DNA of 64,000 nt from Bin55 sp965220235 (lineage in GTDB: Bacteria; Pseudomonadota; Gammaproteobacteria; Pseudomonadales; Azotimanducaceae). The stretch is taken from contig OZ244815.1 in assembly GCA_965220235.1 (NCBI GenBank), positions 1,302,001 to 1,366,000 on the forward strand. The letters run 5' to 3'. Of this stretch, positions 38,058-53,000 are shown in pieces. A program made the translations under genes and the position numbers. Numbering within the stretch: the stretch's first letter is position 1; each line of letters opens with the position of its first letter. Below the pieces are notes generated by a model. It did not search any database. It saw only the letters and a program-made list of their open reading frames with translations, and was not told the origin of the DNA.

Positions 38058-41000
38058 CTACCAGCTTAGGCTCCCGCTAAGTAAGACCCCTTGGTCGGAC
38101 GGCGTGTCGAAGCCTTCTGCATCGCGATGGACCGCGTCCAGATTGACGTCGACGCTGCCGATACCCGTTCCGACCGCAGTTAGCCGCCACCCGAAACGAT
38201 AGTCGCGCGAGTAATCGGAAACGCTGACGCCAACGTATGGCGTGCTTGTTGTGCCCCAACTAGACGTCGGAAGACCGTAACCGATTTCACATTCGAGTTG
38301 TCGCGCCGCTTCGAATCCTTGACCAGCTGTGTGCCGGTTGTTGATACCGAAACTATCGAGTGTCTCCTGCGCAAACAGCGTTTCCATCCCACCCATCGGT
38401 GAGACACCTAGTGACTGTGTGAGCGAGAGCGACAGACCGCTTGCACTCGATGGTTGAGGATCAAACACGAAGGATGCACTCGCACCCCACTCCTGGAAAT
38501 CTTCCACTTGGTGGGTCAGTAACCCGCGACCCCTTATGTCAACGCGTGCGATGTTGTTCGGTACCGCAAAACTGAATCCACCGCCGATATCTACACCGTA
38601 GCCGGTTTCGGCATCGCCGCCGTCGAGGCGGAGTGCGATTTCAATTAAGGGCGACGCCGTAGATCCATCTGGGAAAGTCACCGAACGTGATCCTTCGACC
38701 CCGAATCTCGTCAACCAAGTTGAGGCGTCCACGGGCGCAAGCGTAATGCCCCCGTTCGATGCGGCATCAGCGGACGTTTGCGTAAAACGGGCATCGCCTT
38801 TCAGCGCGAGGGTGAAGCCGGTACTGGCACCGGGATTCAACATTTCATTGCGCAATCCGATCGAACCCATCGTAAGCGTTACGTCAGTGTCGAGTGGGGC
38901 CAGGTCATCAGGCGCGAACGTCAATTTGCCGCTACCGTACCCAGCGGTTGACCAGACGGAGAATCGGTCACTTATCTGAAGCACACCATAGGGGAAGAAC
39001 CCTGTCACTCGAGTGTCAAGCTGGCCTCGACTCACTGGATTCTCGTAATCACCCATGCCTTGGGCATGACCGAGCGCCAGACCAAGCATCCAGTGTCCCT
39101 GCTTAGCTGCTGCCGTATAGTCGACTGCCAAGAAACCCGTCTTTACGGTCCCGTCGAGGTCAAGGTCTCCGTCGCTACCACTGAAGCCGGCGATACTTCC
39201 ACGTCCCCACAACGTGGTGCTGCCGCGCCCATCGCCGTTCGCGTTCGAAGAGAGCGCGAACGAGGAATTCGACAGCATGTTCTGGGTTAACTCGCGTAGT
39301 CCTGGACCCGGTTCGCGCCAACCCTCGTATTGATTGTTAAACGGGTCGTCGTGTTCTACCCAATTCGCTACGTTCGAACCTGTCGCAACATCACGCCCGT
39401 CTTCGCCACTAATCCCATCTGCCATCCATGATGACAGTGCCTGTCCAGCTAATGCAACGTTTGTTTGTGATTCACGAGGTGCCAACCGTCGTGCTGCAAC
39501 CGCTTCATTCACTTCGTCGGTGACTGTGCGTCCGAAACGCGCGAGCCACGCCTGCGTGATGGGACTGGTGTCCATTGCCGAGAGACCTTCAACGGCGTGA
39601 CTCGCTGTATCCGACCAGTCGCCTACCCCTTCCACGTTACTTGCGCGGACGCGCACGTCATAAATGGTGCCCGACATCAAACCGTTGAGTGTTGTGCTCG
39701 TCGACGTGCCGTGAACGTTGGCGTCCATCCAGTTAGAAGTACTAGACACTCGATACGTGACATCGTAGTCGTTGATCGCCGGTCCTGTATTCACAGGCGC
39801 TTCCCAGCTGACAGCGATACTGCTTCGAGGATTCGAGGAGGGAGTGCTCAACATGGGAGCTGCCGGTATCCCTGGTGCTTCGCGGATGTCGTTAACGTAG
39901 ATCACCAAGCTGTGGGTTACGATCTCCTCGCCATCTGAGACGGTCACGATCGTGTCGAAACGCGATTTTGTCTCGTAGTCTAGAACCGAGCCCTCACCTA
40001 CAGCAATCGTGCCTGTGGCATCAATATCGAACACCTCGTCGGATTCAACGTCCAACGAGTACATCAGCTCGTCATCTTCCGCATCGGTTGCTGAGACCAT
40101 ACCGACCTCTGTACCGACGTCGCTATTTTCCGCGACCTCGAGCGTGCTGGGTGGCTCCATGAATGTTGGCGCAGTATTGATAGGAGTTTCCTGGGTTGTG
40201 CCGTTGCCGCTCGATGACCACTCGCCAGTGGCTTCGGCATTGATCGCCCTTACCTGCACCTCGTAGCTCGTGACAGGGATCAAACCGATCAGTGTCACAC
40301 TCGGCGTTGATCCGTCGAACGTCTGTTCAGCCCACTCGGAAGAACCGGTTGCGCGATATCGCACGACATACTCCGAGATCGGTGGCAATCCTGATAAGTC
40401 AGGTAGTTCCCAGTTCACCAACAGCTCCGTATCGGACGCGGCAGTGACCGTCAGCGCGGTTGGCGCACCAAGCGGTTCGACCACATTCGTGATGAGGATC
40501 GTTAGAGTGAGGGATGCTTCCGCGATTTCGTCGCTCACGGTCACCGTGACTTCCACGCTTGGCATTGACTCGTGATCGAGCAATACGCCGTCTCGTACGG
40601 AGATCACACCGCTGTTATCGATAACGAACAAATCATTCGACGTCTCATCCAAGCTGAAAATTAAGGCGCCACCCTCTGGGTCAATCGCTTCAACGATGCC
40701 TACTCGCGCTCCGCCTACGCTGTTCTCCGCGATGCTCAACGCTTCGGACGGTTCGATGAACGTCGGCGCAGCGTTCTTCGCCGGGTCAATCGGTGTACCG
40801 TGTCCGCTCGCGGACCAGTTACTCGTACCTTCAGCATTGGTTGCACGTATCTGAACAGCGTATGTGGTTCCCTCAATCAGATCCTCGAGGATCGTGTTCG
40901 TCTCTGCGCCCTCGAATTCTGCGTCGGTCCACTCATCTGCACCTGAGGCCTGGTACCGGATGTCGTAGTCGGATAGCGCTGTCTTACCGGTACTATCGGG

Positions 41001-44000
41001 TGCCGTCCAGCTCACGTTCAGACTCGTCGCGGATGCACTTTTCACACTTGGTGCAGAAGGTGATATCGGCGGTTCGTCCTCGTTGATCACCAAAATCGTC
41101 AGGCTATGAGTGTTCGAATCCGTGCCATCGTCTACGGTCACGGTAGCGTCATAGCTTGCGGTTGTCTCATAGTCGAGTGTCGCACCGCGTTGCACCACGA
41201 TCACGCCGTTGGCGTTAATGTCGAAGACCGTATCCGATGTGGCATCTAACGCGAAACTCAAGGTATCGCCATCCGCATCTGACGCATTTATGGAACCGAC
41301 CGTCGTACCGCGGGGACTATTCTCCGCGACTTCGAGTGAACTCGGTGGGTCGGCGAAGAGCGGCGCGGTGTTTTCGCCCGTGCTCGACGTTGTGTTTCGT
41401 ACCGGGTTATCGGTAAAGTCAATCGCAGCATTGCCGGGTAGATCCCTTAACGGGTTATCGGCTTGCGCGACATAACTTACGGTGACAGTTTCACCGAACA
41501 CTACTTCTGCTTCGAGATTGGCTGTTACCACTTCACCGTTGATACGCACAGGTAGGTTCGTACCGTTAATCGTGCGGGAGGTACCCTCGCTGTCAACGGC
41601 GGTCACGGTGTAGACGTTGCTTTGAGGTTTCACGACCGGCGAAGCGTCGATCGACTCGCTGAATGTGACACGTAACGTCGGACCTTTAACCGTCGCGATC
41701 ACAAAGGCGGGTGGGGTCGCATCGACCGCGTGACCAACTGAAACCATCACAGGTTCGCTTTCCAGCTCCATCTCGTCAGAGGTGTTGCCCTGCGTGTCGG
41801 TGATCGTCCCACCGTTCAATTCCAACGCGTCTTCTTCGATGACGATGCTGCTGGAATCCACATCTTCGTCGATGATGGTGTATCGGAATACCACTACGTT
41901 ACCTTCGGTTCGATGGTAACCCGCATACTTGAGTTCGTCATCCAGCCTGAACGCGATACGCGGTCCCGTCACGTTGCTGTACGCGATTTGAGGGGTGCCG
42001 TTGGTCGGTTGGCCGCCAGCACCTGTGACAGTCACCGGTTCGGAAAACTCAGCCGTGAACTCGATGTGGTCGCCGATCGCATACGTTTCGTCGACGCCAG
42101 CCGTTGAACTCACCTGAATGGGTCTATCTTCGACCAACATGGGCGGTACGCCGTCCACTCGGTGGTTGGCGTCCGGCGCGACCTCAGCGAGCTCAAGCTC
42201 CGCATTCACCGTAGCGGATCCCGCTGCACGAATCGCCGCATTGGCTGGTAGGGAAAGGGGATTCGCGCCAAACGCGACTCCCATTGGCGCCAAGTCGCCG
42301 TCAGCTACCTCATACGTGAAGTCAAGGTTGGTGGTGTTCGTCAGTGTCAGCGACGCATCGAGCGTCATGGTTTGCGCGTCGTCACCAACCTGCATCGTCA
42401 GTACGGGAGCTCCGGTCACATCAACGAATTGACTGAACGTCACCCGCGCACGGATGGTGTCGCCGGGCATGTAGGTGTTGTTCTGGTCAGCCGAAGGGGT
42501 CGAAATGATCACGACACGTGAAAGGGAAGGCGCTGTCAGTTCAGTCGTTGCCGCGTTGCCGCTAGCGGACCAGTCACTCGTGCCTTCCGAGTTGTGTGTT
42601 CGAACCTGCACGCGATACGAACTATCGGCCGCTAAACCGAGGATGGTAGCGGTGGTGGCGGTCCCGGTATGGTCGTGACCGCCGGTCTCGTCAGGTTCGA
42701 TCCAATCGGCTGCAGCGCTCGGGTCCGAGCTACCCTGGTAGTAGCGCACGTCGTAATCCGTGATGTCGGGTTGACCGTTCGTCGCCGGTGCCGTCCACGT
42801 AACCGTGACGCTGATACCGGTCGCACTATCCATCGATGGCGCAGCTGGCGCATTCGGCGGTTCGTTCACGTCGGTGATCGTCACCGTGACGTCGTGGGTT
42901 GAGTTCACGGTACCGTCGTTCGCGATCACCGTGATCGTGATGGTCGGGGTCGCTTCGTGATTGAGTGTTGCGTCGTCCTGAACGGTAATCGCACCAGCGT
43001 CGCTAATGTCGAACGCGGCGTCTGAAGCCTCGTCCAACGAATAGGACAACTCATCACCGTCACCGTCGGTCGCGGTGACGGTTGCGACGGCGGTACCACC
43101 CGCACTGTTCTCCGGGATCGATGCGGTGGCGGTTTGGTTTGTGAAGATCGGAGCCGAGTTGGTGGCGGTGTTGGTGGTTCCGCTTCCGCTGGCTGACCAA
43201 TCACTGGTTCCCTCATCGTTCTCCGCACTCACTTGGACTCGATAGGATTCGCCAGCGAAGAGACCCGTAATCGTCGTCGAAGTATCCGTACCAGTATGTG
43301 TGTGTCCGCCATTCTCCCCCTCTTCAATCCAAGAGGTCTCGCTCGCAGGATCGGAGGTTCCACGATAAAACCGAACGTCATAGTCTGTGATCGGTGGTTT
43401 ACCCGTCACATCGGGCGCGGTCCAACTCACGGTGATGCTCGTTTCGGAGTCAGCTGCCACGGTTGGTGTACTCGGCGCGTCTGGCGGTTCTTCCAAATCG
43501 GTGACGTTAATCGTCAAAGAGTGGTCGGTCGAACCATCGGATCGACCATCACTCGCCGTCACCGTCGCACTATAGCTTGAGGTGGCTTCGTGGTTTAGGC
43601 TCGCGCCGCTCTGCAGCGTGATGACACCACTAGCGCTGATATCGAACACGGCATCTGTTCCGCTGTCGAGCGAGTAAGTCAACGTATGCCCGTCGGCATC
43701 CGTTGCTGCTACAGTACCTACGTTAGCGCCACTTTCGCTGTTCTCGGCAATGGATAACGAACTAGGCGGCGAGGTGAAGGAAGGCGCCGTGTTCAGTGTA
43801 GAGCCGGTGCCAGTCGCTGACCAGCCGCTTACACCTTCATCATTCTCGGCGCGAACCTGAACATCGTAGCTCGTTCCGGCCGCGAGTCCTGTGATCGTGT
43901 CGCTCGCGGAGGTTGTGTCGATGTTCGCGTCCGTCCATTCATCCGTCGTTCCAGTCAGCCGATACTGCAGATCGTAGTCAGAAATGGGCGGTTTATCGGA

Positions 44001-47000
44001 TACGTCAGAGGCAGTCCACGTGACTGTCACGCTGGTGGTTGATGCGCCGGTTACTGTCGGCGTACCTGTTGGCGTACCCGGGGGCTCGTCCACGTCCGTG
44101 ATGTTAATCGTGAAACTGGCGTCGACACTCGAACGGTCGTCGGTTACGGTCACAGTCGTGCTGTAGCTGTTGGTGGTGGCTTCATGGTCCAAGAGGGCGC
44201 CATCTTGCACGGTGATCGCGCCAGTGTTGCTATCGATGTTGAAGACTGTGTCGGACGTGCTATCCAGTGAGTACGTCAAGTCATGACCGTCGTCGTCCGT
44301 CGCAGCGACTGTGACGACGCTGGTACCGCCAGCTGAGTTCTCGGGAACTTCCACAGCCGATGTAGGCGGCGACGTGAAGGAAGGCGCCGTGTTGTTGGTG
44401 CTGCCGGTCCCTGTCGCCGACCATGAGCTATCGCCTTCATCGTTTTTCGCGATGATCTGTGCATCGTAACTTGTACCGGCATCTAAGTCTTCAATCGTTG
44501 CGCTCGTACCTGTGCCCGTGTGTGTATGGCTTGTCCATGAGGTGTTGTCGTCGCTGGTTTTCTTGTACTGTACGTCGTAACCAGAAATAGCAGGTTTGCC
44601 TGCCACGTCTGGTGCCGTCCAGCTCACGTCGATGCTCGTGGTCTCACCCGTTGTCCCGGTGACCGTCGGCGCTTCAGGTGCATCCGGAGGTTCGTCTACG
44701 TCGGTGACATTGATGGTGATATCGTGAGTGACACTGCCACCGGCACGTTCATCGCTCGCGGTCACCGTGGTGGTGTAGGATGGTGTAGTTTCATGGTCCA
44801 GGCTCGCACCGCTTTGTACTGTGATCTCCCCTCCGCTACTGATGTTGAAAACTTCGTCGGACGCGGTATCGAGCGAATAAGTCAAGGTATGGCCGTCGTC
44901 ATCCGTCGCGCTAACCGTAGTTACCGAAGTACCCCCACTAGAGTTCTCCGGGACTGGGGCGGTAGTCGGAGCCGGTGTATCGAAGACAGGCGCTGTGTTG
45001 TTGGTGGAACCGCTGCCGGTATCCGACCAGCCTCCAGTTCCTTCGTCGTTAATCGCACGAACTTGCGCTTCGTAATCTGCACCAGCTGAAAGATTAGTGA
45101 CCGTGATGGTGAGGCCGGTTCCCGTGTGGGATGCCTCGGTCCAGACAGTTGCGCCTTCGGCCCGATATTGCACGTCGTAGTCTGTGATCGCGGGTTTACC
45201 GGCCACGTCTGGTGCCGTCCAGCTCACGTCGATGCTCGTGGTCTGACCAGTTGTCCCGGCTACCGTCGGCGCAGCTGGCGCCGGTGGCGGTTCGTTCACG
45301 TCATTGATGGTCACGGTGACATCGTGGGTGGCGGTGGCGTCTTGTTCGTCCGTCGCCGTGACGGTTAATGTGATCGTCGGCGTCGCTTCATGGTCGATCG
45401 TAGCTCCTGACTGAACCGTGATCTCGCCAGAACTGGAATCGATGTCGAAGTCCTCGTCGGAAGTCTCATCTAACGAGTATCTAATCGAATCTTCGGAGTC
45501 AGGATCCGTTGCCACGACGGTTACGAGGACGGTGGTGGTGTCGGTGCTGTTCTCGTTAACGTTTGCAGTTGTCGGCTGACTGGTAAAGGTGGGCGTCGTA
45601 TTGCCGGTAGCGCCGCTACCCGACGAAGACCAATCTCCCGTACCTTCCGCGTTGGTCGCTGCGATCTGTACGTTATATGTAGTGTTTGCCGACAGGCTGG
45701 CGATCGCTGTGGTGGTTCCTGTACCTGAGAAGGTATGGTCAGTCCAATCACTAGCGCCACTCGCTTGGTACTGCACGTCGTAGCCAGAGATCGCAGGCTT
45801 TCCTGTTACGTCAGGCGCGGTCCAGCTGACGTCGATGCTTGTCGTCGAACCAGACGTCGCCGTAACCGATGGCGCGGCCGGGGCCGCTGGCGGTTCGGCG
45901 ACGTCATTGATGGAAATTGTGACCGCGTGCGTAGCGGTAGCGTTGTGGTTATCCGTTGCGGTTACCGTCGCTACGACGCCGCTCGAATGGGCTTCGTGAT
46001 CGAGCGCATAACCGGATTCAACCTGTACAGTAATCGCGCCAGTTGTAGAGCCAATGGCGAACAGGTTATCCGAAGTGGCGTCCAGCGAATACGTAATAGA
46101 GGAACCTGAATCACTGTCTGTCGCTGTGATCGTTACAACACTTGCGCCGTTGGCACTATTCTCATTGACCGAAGCGGTCGTAGCTTGACTGGTGAATACT
46201 GGCGCATTGTTGGTCGAACTCGGGGTTCCAGTGCCAGACGTCGACCATCCTCCGGTACCTTCCGCATTTGTTGCGGCTACTTGAACGTTGTAAGCCTGAC
46301 CGGTGGTCAAGCCGGTAATCGTGGCACTCGTACCGGTACCGGAGTGGGTATGGCTTGTCCAATTGCTGGTATCAGCCTGAGACTGATATTGCACGTTGTA
46401 ACCAGAAATCGCGGGTTTACCTGTCACATCCGGTGCCGCCCAGCTCACGCTCAGACTCGTCGCTGACGCCGACGACACGTTCGGTGCGGAAGGCGCGGAT
46501 GGCGGTTCCGCGACATCGCTGATCGTGACTGCGACATCGTGCGTCGCTGTTGCATCGTGGTTATCAGTTGCGGTCACTGTCACGGTGATGCCACTGGTGT
46601 ACGCTTCGTGATCAAGCGCGGAACCGGATTCGACCTGTACGGTGATCGCGCCTGTGCTAGAGTCGATGGCAAACAGGTTATCCGAGGTGGAGTCCAACGA
46701 ATACGTGATGGATGATCCCGCATCACCATCCGTCGCTGTGATCGTTACGACCGACGCACCGTTGGCGCTATTCTCCGCTATAGTCGCCGTCGTCGCTTGT
46801 CCAGAAAATGTTGGTGCGTTATTAGTAGGAGTTGAAGCTGGCGTGTTGTTGGTGACGCTACTACCTGAAAACGCGGATGCCGGATTACCCGCAGCGTCGG
46901 TGATGGGATTGGCGCTGGGGACGGCATACCCGAGTGTCACGGTTTCGCCGTTTGCAACTGCTGATGCAAGCGTTGCAGTGACCACTGCACCAGCAATAGT

Positions 47001-50000
47001 GACGTCGGTCGAGCTTCCGTCGATGGTATCCGTCGAACCACTCTTAGAGAGGGTGAAGATGCTGCTATCCGGTTTGGTCGTACCGGTGGCATCCATGGTC
47101 TCGCTAAATGTCACTTTCAATGTCGTGCCGTTGACGGTGGCGCTTGAGAACGACGGTCGCACGGCGTCTACTTTGTGGTCGGTGTCGCCGGTCGTCGGCA
47201 AGCCAGCATAGGTTAGATGGGCGTTGTCGCCATCAGAGTTTTGTAGCGTGGCTGAGCCCGCGAGGATGATGATTGCGTTGTTACTACCGGTCGTCTGAAC
47301 CCATACACCGTCAGTATCCGTATCGGGTCTGGCGACGGTATATTGGAAACGCAAAGTCGCGCCGGTAACACTCGTGTTGGTCATTAATTTGCGACTATTG
47401 GAGGTATCGGCATCGTCTGCGCCAAGGTCTAACCGCATACGCACACGGTTGTTGACGCCGTCATTGTTGCTATCACCATTAGCGACCACGATGTTCTGGT
47501 TATAGGTTACGTCAACGTGGATGTTGTCGCCTGCCTTGTATGTGTTCGCCAGCGTTGGCGTGGATGCAATCGTTACGGAGGAGATCGTAGGTCTGCCGGA
47601 ACTCGGTGTACCAGTACCGGATGTTGACCAATCCCCAGTGCCTTCCGCGTTTTTCGCCGCGATCTGCACGTTATAAGTCGTGCCTTGCGTAAGGCTCCCG
47701 ATTGTCGCGCTAGTGCTCGTGCCAGTGTGAGCATGGCTCGTCCAGCTCGTGGCGCCACTCGCTTGATACTGCACGTCGTAACCAGAGATCGCGGGTCTAC
47801 CGGTTACATTCGGCGCAGACCAGGTCACCGAGACGCTGGTAGTTGAAGCACCTGCGACATTAGGTGCCGATGGAGCTGGAGGCGGTTCGGCGACGTCCGC
47901 GATGGTGATCGTAACACCATGCGTGGCAGTAGCGTCATGGTTATCCGTTGCGGTCACCGTCGCACTTATGCCACTCGAATGTGCTTCATGATCCAGTGCG
48001 TAACCGGATTCAACCTGCACGGTGATCGCGCCGGTGCTAGAGTCGATAGCGAACAGGTTATCCGAGGTGGAGTCCAAGGAATACGTGATGGATGATCCCG
48101 CATCACCATCCGATGCGGTGATCGTCACTATCGCGGTACCGTTAGCGCTGTTCTCCGGTACTGTCGCAGTTGTTGCTTGTCCGGTAAAGGTAGGTGCGTT
48201 ATTTGTGGGAGCCGCCGCGATCGTTCCCGACGCCGGATACGCCGCGCTGGTCCGTTCCTCGCTGTTATCCAGATCATCATCAAAGGTCACTTTGACTTTG
48301 ACTTTCTTGCCTTCGTCCGCGGCAACGAGTGTGTATTGGGTCGAGTCCGTTGACGCAATGTTTGAATCGGTGTTCCCGTCGACACGTATCCATTGATAGG
48401 TGTAGTCCGGGTTGGTCAACCCATCACTGTCCATGATGTTGGACGTCGATACGGTTAACGTTTGACCGACTTGCGCCGTCCCCGAAATCGTGGGATCACC
48501 GGTCGCTGGATTGTTGGCTGCGCTCACCTCGATAGCGAATGTATCGTCGACTGAACCGCCGAAACCGTCGTTTGCGGTAACTTTCACGGACAGCGTGCCG
48601 GTGTCGGTGGATTGCGGTTTGCCTGCGAAATTGCGATTTGACGCAGTAAACGTCAACCAATCTGGCAGGGCAGAATTATCGGACTTCGCCGCGGTATAAG
48701 TAAGCGAGTCACTCGTATCGGCGTCGCTGAACGTGGTGTCGGGGAACGTGTAGCTAAAGGCAGTCCCAACCGTCGCCGATTGATCAGGGATCGTATTCGC
48801 TACAGACGGTGCGTTGTTGGCCGCGCCGATCGTGATGTCGAACGTGTCGCTGACCGTACCGCCGTTACTGTCGTCCGCCGTGACCTTCACCGACACCGTG
48901 CCCGTTGAGGATGGCGTCCCGGCGAAGGAACGATCGGCGGCGGTAAACGTCAGCCAGCTCGGTAGCGTGTTATCGTCGGAATCAGTCGCGGTGTACGTCA
49001 GCGCGTGCCCGTCCGCGTCGTTGAACGTATTCGCCGGGAACGCGTAGCTGAATGCCGAGTTCACTTTCGCGGTCTGGTCGGGTATCGCATTCGCCACGGT
49101 CGGCGCACTGTTGGCGGCCGTCGGCGTTCCGCTTCCTGACGACGACCAATCGCCGGTGCCTTCTGCGTTGATCGCTGCCACTTGCACGTTGTACGCCTGA
49201 CCGGCAGTTAAACCCGTAATGGTGGCGGTCGTACTTGTGCCACTGTGGGAATGACTCGTCCAGGTGCCGGTGTCAGCCTGTGACTGGTATTGCACGTTGT
49301 AACCGGAGATGGCGGGTTTACCGGTCACGCTCGGCGCCGTCCAACTCACGCTCAGACTTGTAGCCGAAGCCGACGTGACGCTTGGCGCTCCAGGGGCAGG
49401 CGGCGGTTCGTCGACATCGTTGATCGTGATCGCGATATCGTGCGTCGCGGTCGCATCATGGTTGTCCGTTGCCGTCACCGTCGCGGTGATGCCGCTTGTG
49501 TTGGCTTCATAGTCGAGCGCGTGCCCCGATTCGACTTGTACGGTGATGGCGCCATCCGAGTCGATGGCGAACAGGTTGTCTGACGTCGCGTCCAGCGAGT
49601 AGGAGATCGTGGCGCCAGCATCGGTATCGGCCGCCACGACGGTCGCTACGGACGTGCCGTTGGTGCTGTTCTCGTCGACGTCAGCCGTCGTCGGTTGGCT
49701 TGAGAACGTCGGCGCGTTGTTCGGTGGCGAGGTTGTCCTGAAGTGTTGCCAAGAGGTGGGACTCTGATTGCTGAATTGCATGCGAATCCAGTAATCGGAT
49801 CCGGCGGAGAGACCGGTGATGGACCGCTGAGGATTAGCGCTGGTGAACGTCAAGTTCGTCGTATTGGTTGTACCTCCCGAGTCACAAACGTGGAACTTAA
49901 GCTCTAGGTTTTGAAGATCCGCAGACACACGGAAGGTGACCGATGTCCGCCCTACCGACCATGTGTTCTCAGGCACGGCGTCGCTGCCAAAGAAAGGTCC

Positions 50001-53000
50001 GGCGGTGCCTTCGGCGCCGCACGCCGTCGGCGGGTTGTTACTCGGCGCGGTCGGCGTGCCGCTGCCGGACGACGACCAGCCGCTAGTGCCTTCGCCATTG
50101 ATGGCTGCGACTTGCACGTTGTACGCCTGGCCCGTGGTCAAGCTGGAAATGGTGGCGGTCCTGCCGGTTCCGCTGTGGGTAAGCGACGTCCACGTGGTGG
50201 TGTCGGCCTGTGACTGATATTGCACGTTGTAGCCAGAGATTGCGGGTTTACCGGTCACATCCGGCGCCGTCCAGCTCACGCTCAGACTCGTCGCGGACGC
50301 TGATGTCACACTGGGTGCACTAGGCGCCGGCGGAGGTTCGGCTACGTCGCTGATCGTGATGGTTACGTTGTGCGTGGTGGAAGCGGAGTGGTTGTCCGTG
50401 GCCGTCACCGTCGTGACCACGCCACTGGTATACGCTTCATGGTTGAGCGCATAACCGGATTCAACCTGTACCGTGATCGCGCCGCTCGTCGAGCCGATGG
50501 CGAACAGGTTATCGGATGTCGCGTCCAGTGAATAGGAGACTGTATCGCCGGTATTGGAATCTGTCGCCGTGATCGTTACGACGGCGGTTCCGTTCGCGCT
50601 GTTCTCGGGCACAGATGCCGTTGCGGCTTGATTCGTGAACGTCGGTGCGTTGTTCGGTTCGCTCACAGTGATATTGAAGGTGTCGTCGACCGAACCTCCG
50701 AAGCCGTCGGCTGCGGTCACTTTCACAGACAGAGTGCCCGTGTTGGCCGATTGCGGTGTGCCTGCGAAATTGCGACTCGAAGCGGTAAACGTCAGCCAAG
50801 TCGGCAGCGCGCTATCGTCGGACTTCGTCGCAGTGTAGGTGAGCGTGTCACTCGTATCGGTGTCGCTGAAGGTGTTGGTGGGGAACGTGTAGCTGAAGGC
50901 CGTCCCGACCGTCGCGGTCTGATCTGGAATCGATGTGCCTACGGTGGGTGCGTTGTTGGCTGCGCCCACGGTAATATCGAAGGTGTCGTCAACGGTGCCG
51001 CCGTTACTGTCGTCGGCCGTGACCTTCACGGACACCGTACCGATCGAGGTCGGCGTTCCAGAAAAGGAACGATCGGCGGCGGTAAACGTCAGCCAGTCCG
51101 GCAGCGCGTTGCCATTGGACAACGTCGCGGTGTACGTGAGTGTGTGACCGTCCGCGTCGTTAAAGGTATTCGCCGGGAACGCGTAACTGAATGCGGAGCT
51201 CACTTTCGCCTTCTGGTCCGGGATCGTATTGGCCACCGTCGGCGCGTTGTTAGGCGCAGCGCTCACCACGATGTCAAACGTATCGCTGACAGTCGTTGTG
51301 CTATCGCTCGCAGTTACCTTCACCGACAGCGTACCCGTGTCCGCAGCTGCCGGCGTCCCCGCAAAATTTCGAGTTGACGGAGTAAACGTCAGCCAGCTAG
51401 GCAGCGCAGTATCGTCGGACTTCGTTGCGGAGTACGTAAGCGTGTCGCCTGAATCCGCGTCGTTGAACGTGTTTTGGGGAAACGTGTAGCTAAAGGCGGT
51501 ACCGACGGTCGCCGTTTGATCTGCAATCTCGTTAGCTACGGTCGGTGTGTTGTTGGTTCTAAGGAGCTCTGCCCTGACTTTCAGTCCAACGGCATATGCT
51601 CGAATAGCCGCGTTGCTAGTCCACTTATAGTTGTTCTCTTCATCTTTGTTCGGACCGATGCCTGACCCTCGCGTCGCGTCACTCAAGTCGAAAGCGGTCG
51701 ACTCAATTTTTAGTTGAAGGTTTGGTAGTTCAGCATCCGGCAAGTCCTGATTCAAAGTTAAGTGGAGACTCTCGGCACGCGGCGGTTTCGTTCCCCAGCG
51801 TATACTCTCTACCGTATAGCTTGTCCCACCCAATGAAATCGTGGAACCGCTTAGTGCGCCGTACGTACTGGTGCATGGTCCACCAGTCGTACAGTACCCC
51901 CTGCCGCCGCCGGTGTTTGGTGCACCTACCGTTATGGTTGCGCACCAAATATTGCCTGTTGTGCATGCACTTGCTGCGGGCAGAACATTGCCCGACGACG
52001 GGTAAGCTGCGCTGGTTAGTTCTTCAGCATTGCTTGCGTCATCGCTAAAGGTCACCTTAACCTTGACTTTCTTACCGCTATCTGCCGCGACTAATGTATA
52101 GTCGCTTGAAGTTGCCGAAGATATATTTGTTTCGGTCGCACCGTCGACGCGAATCCACTGGTAGGTGTAACCTGGCGTCGTCAAACCGTCGTTATCCGTA
52201 ATTCCGGAAGTACTAGATCGCAGCGTTAAGCCCACTTGTGCTAAACCTGAAATGGTTGGAGCGCCCGACGCGGGACTATTTGTAGCCCCTACCGAAATCG
52301 TGGCGGTGTTAGCACTCGCTGATTCCCCGTCTAAGGAATCGACCACCTTGAAAGTGAAGGTGGCGTTACCTGTGAATCCACTGACGGGGCTGAAACCCAG
52401 CTCGTCGTCGTCCAATTCGGTGTGGGTTACGGTTTTTGGTAGATCACTGCTTGCGATTGCGGTGCCGTCCAGTTCGAGCGTGCCAGCCGTACTAGCTGGC
52501 AGAGACACGACACTGAGTGCTTTCATGGGATCGCTGTTGGTGTCGGAGAACCCGAAGTCTGACTTGGCAAAGGTTAGATCGGTGTTACGTGGAGTCGACT
52601 TCGTGAAATCCGCTGCGGTTGGCACCGTGTTTGTCGGACCACGAACATGAACTAGAGGGGTGGCCGTAGCCCTATTAACCCTTATCGTCATATCTGCGCT
52701 AGTTGTTAGGTCGGCGTCGTTGGCGCCGAAGGAGTTGGCGCCTTTAATGGTCGCGCCGCTCGAAAGCCGGATTAGATTGTTCGAGCCGTCGCGCTTAACG
52801 GTGACACCGTCCGTATCCGAATTCGAGGCTACGATTGTGTGTGGTCCGAACGCGAGTGTATCCCCTTCCTTTTCGCTGTAATCCAAGGTGACGTCTGTGC
52901 TGCCGATGGCTACGACCACCTGCACGTTAGCGTTCGAACCGTTGGTGTCGACCACAGGACTACGCGTCGCAGGTACGTTCGCCAGTTTAATCCAGACCTT

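Noticed and set aside
46642..51377. Long antisense frames over the giant adhesin (for example 46642-47211 and 50628-51377)
   Set aside because: They mirror the repeat units, lack start signals and known domains, and exist because the coding strand is rich in Thr/Ser/Val/Asp codons that leave the complement open.
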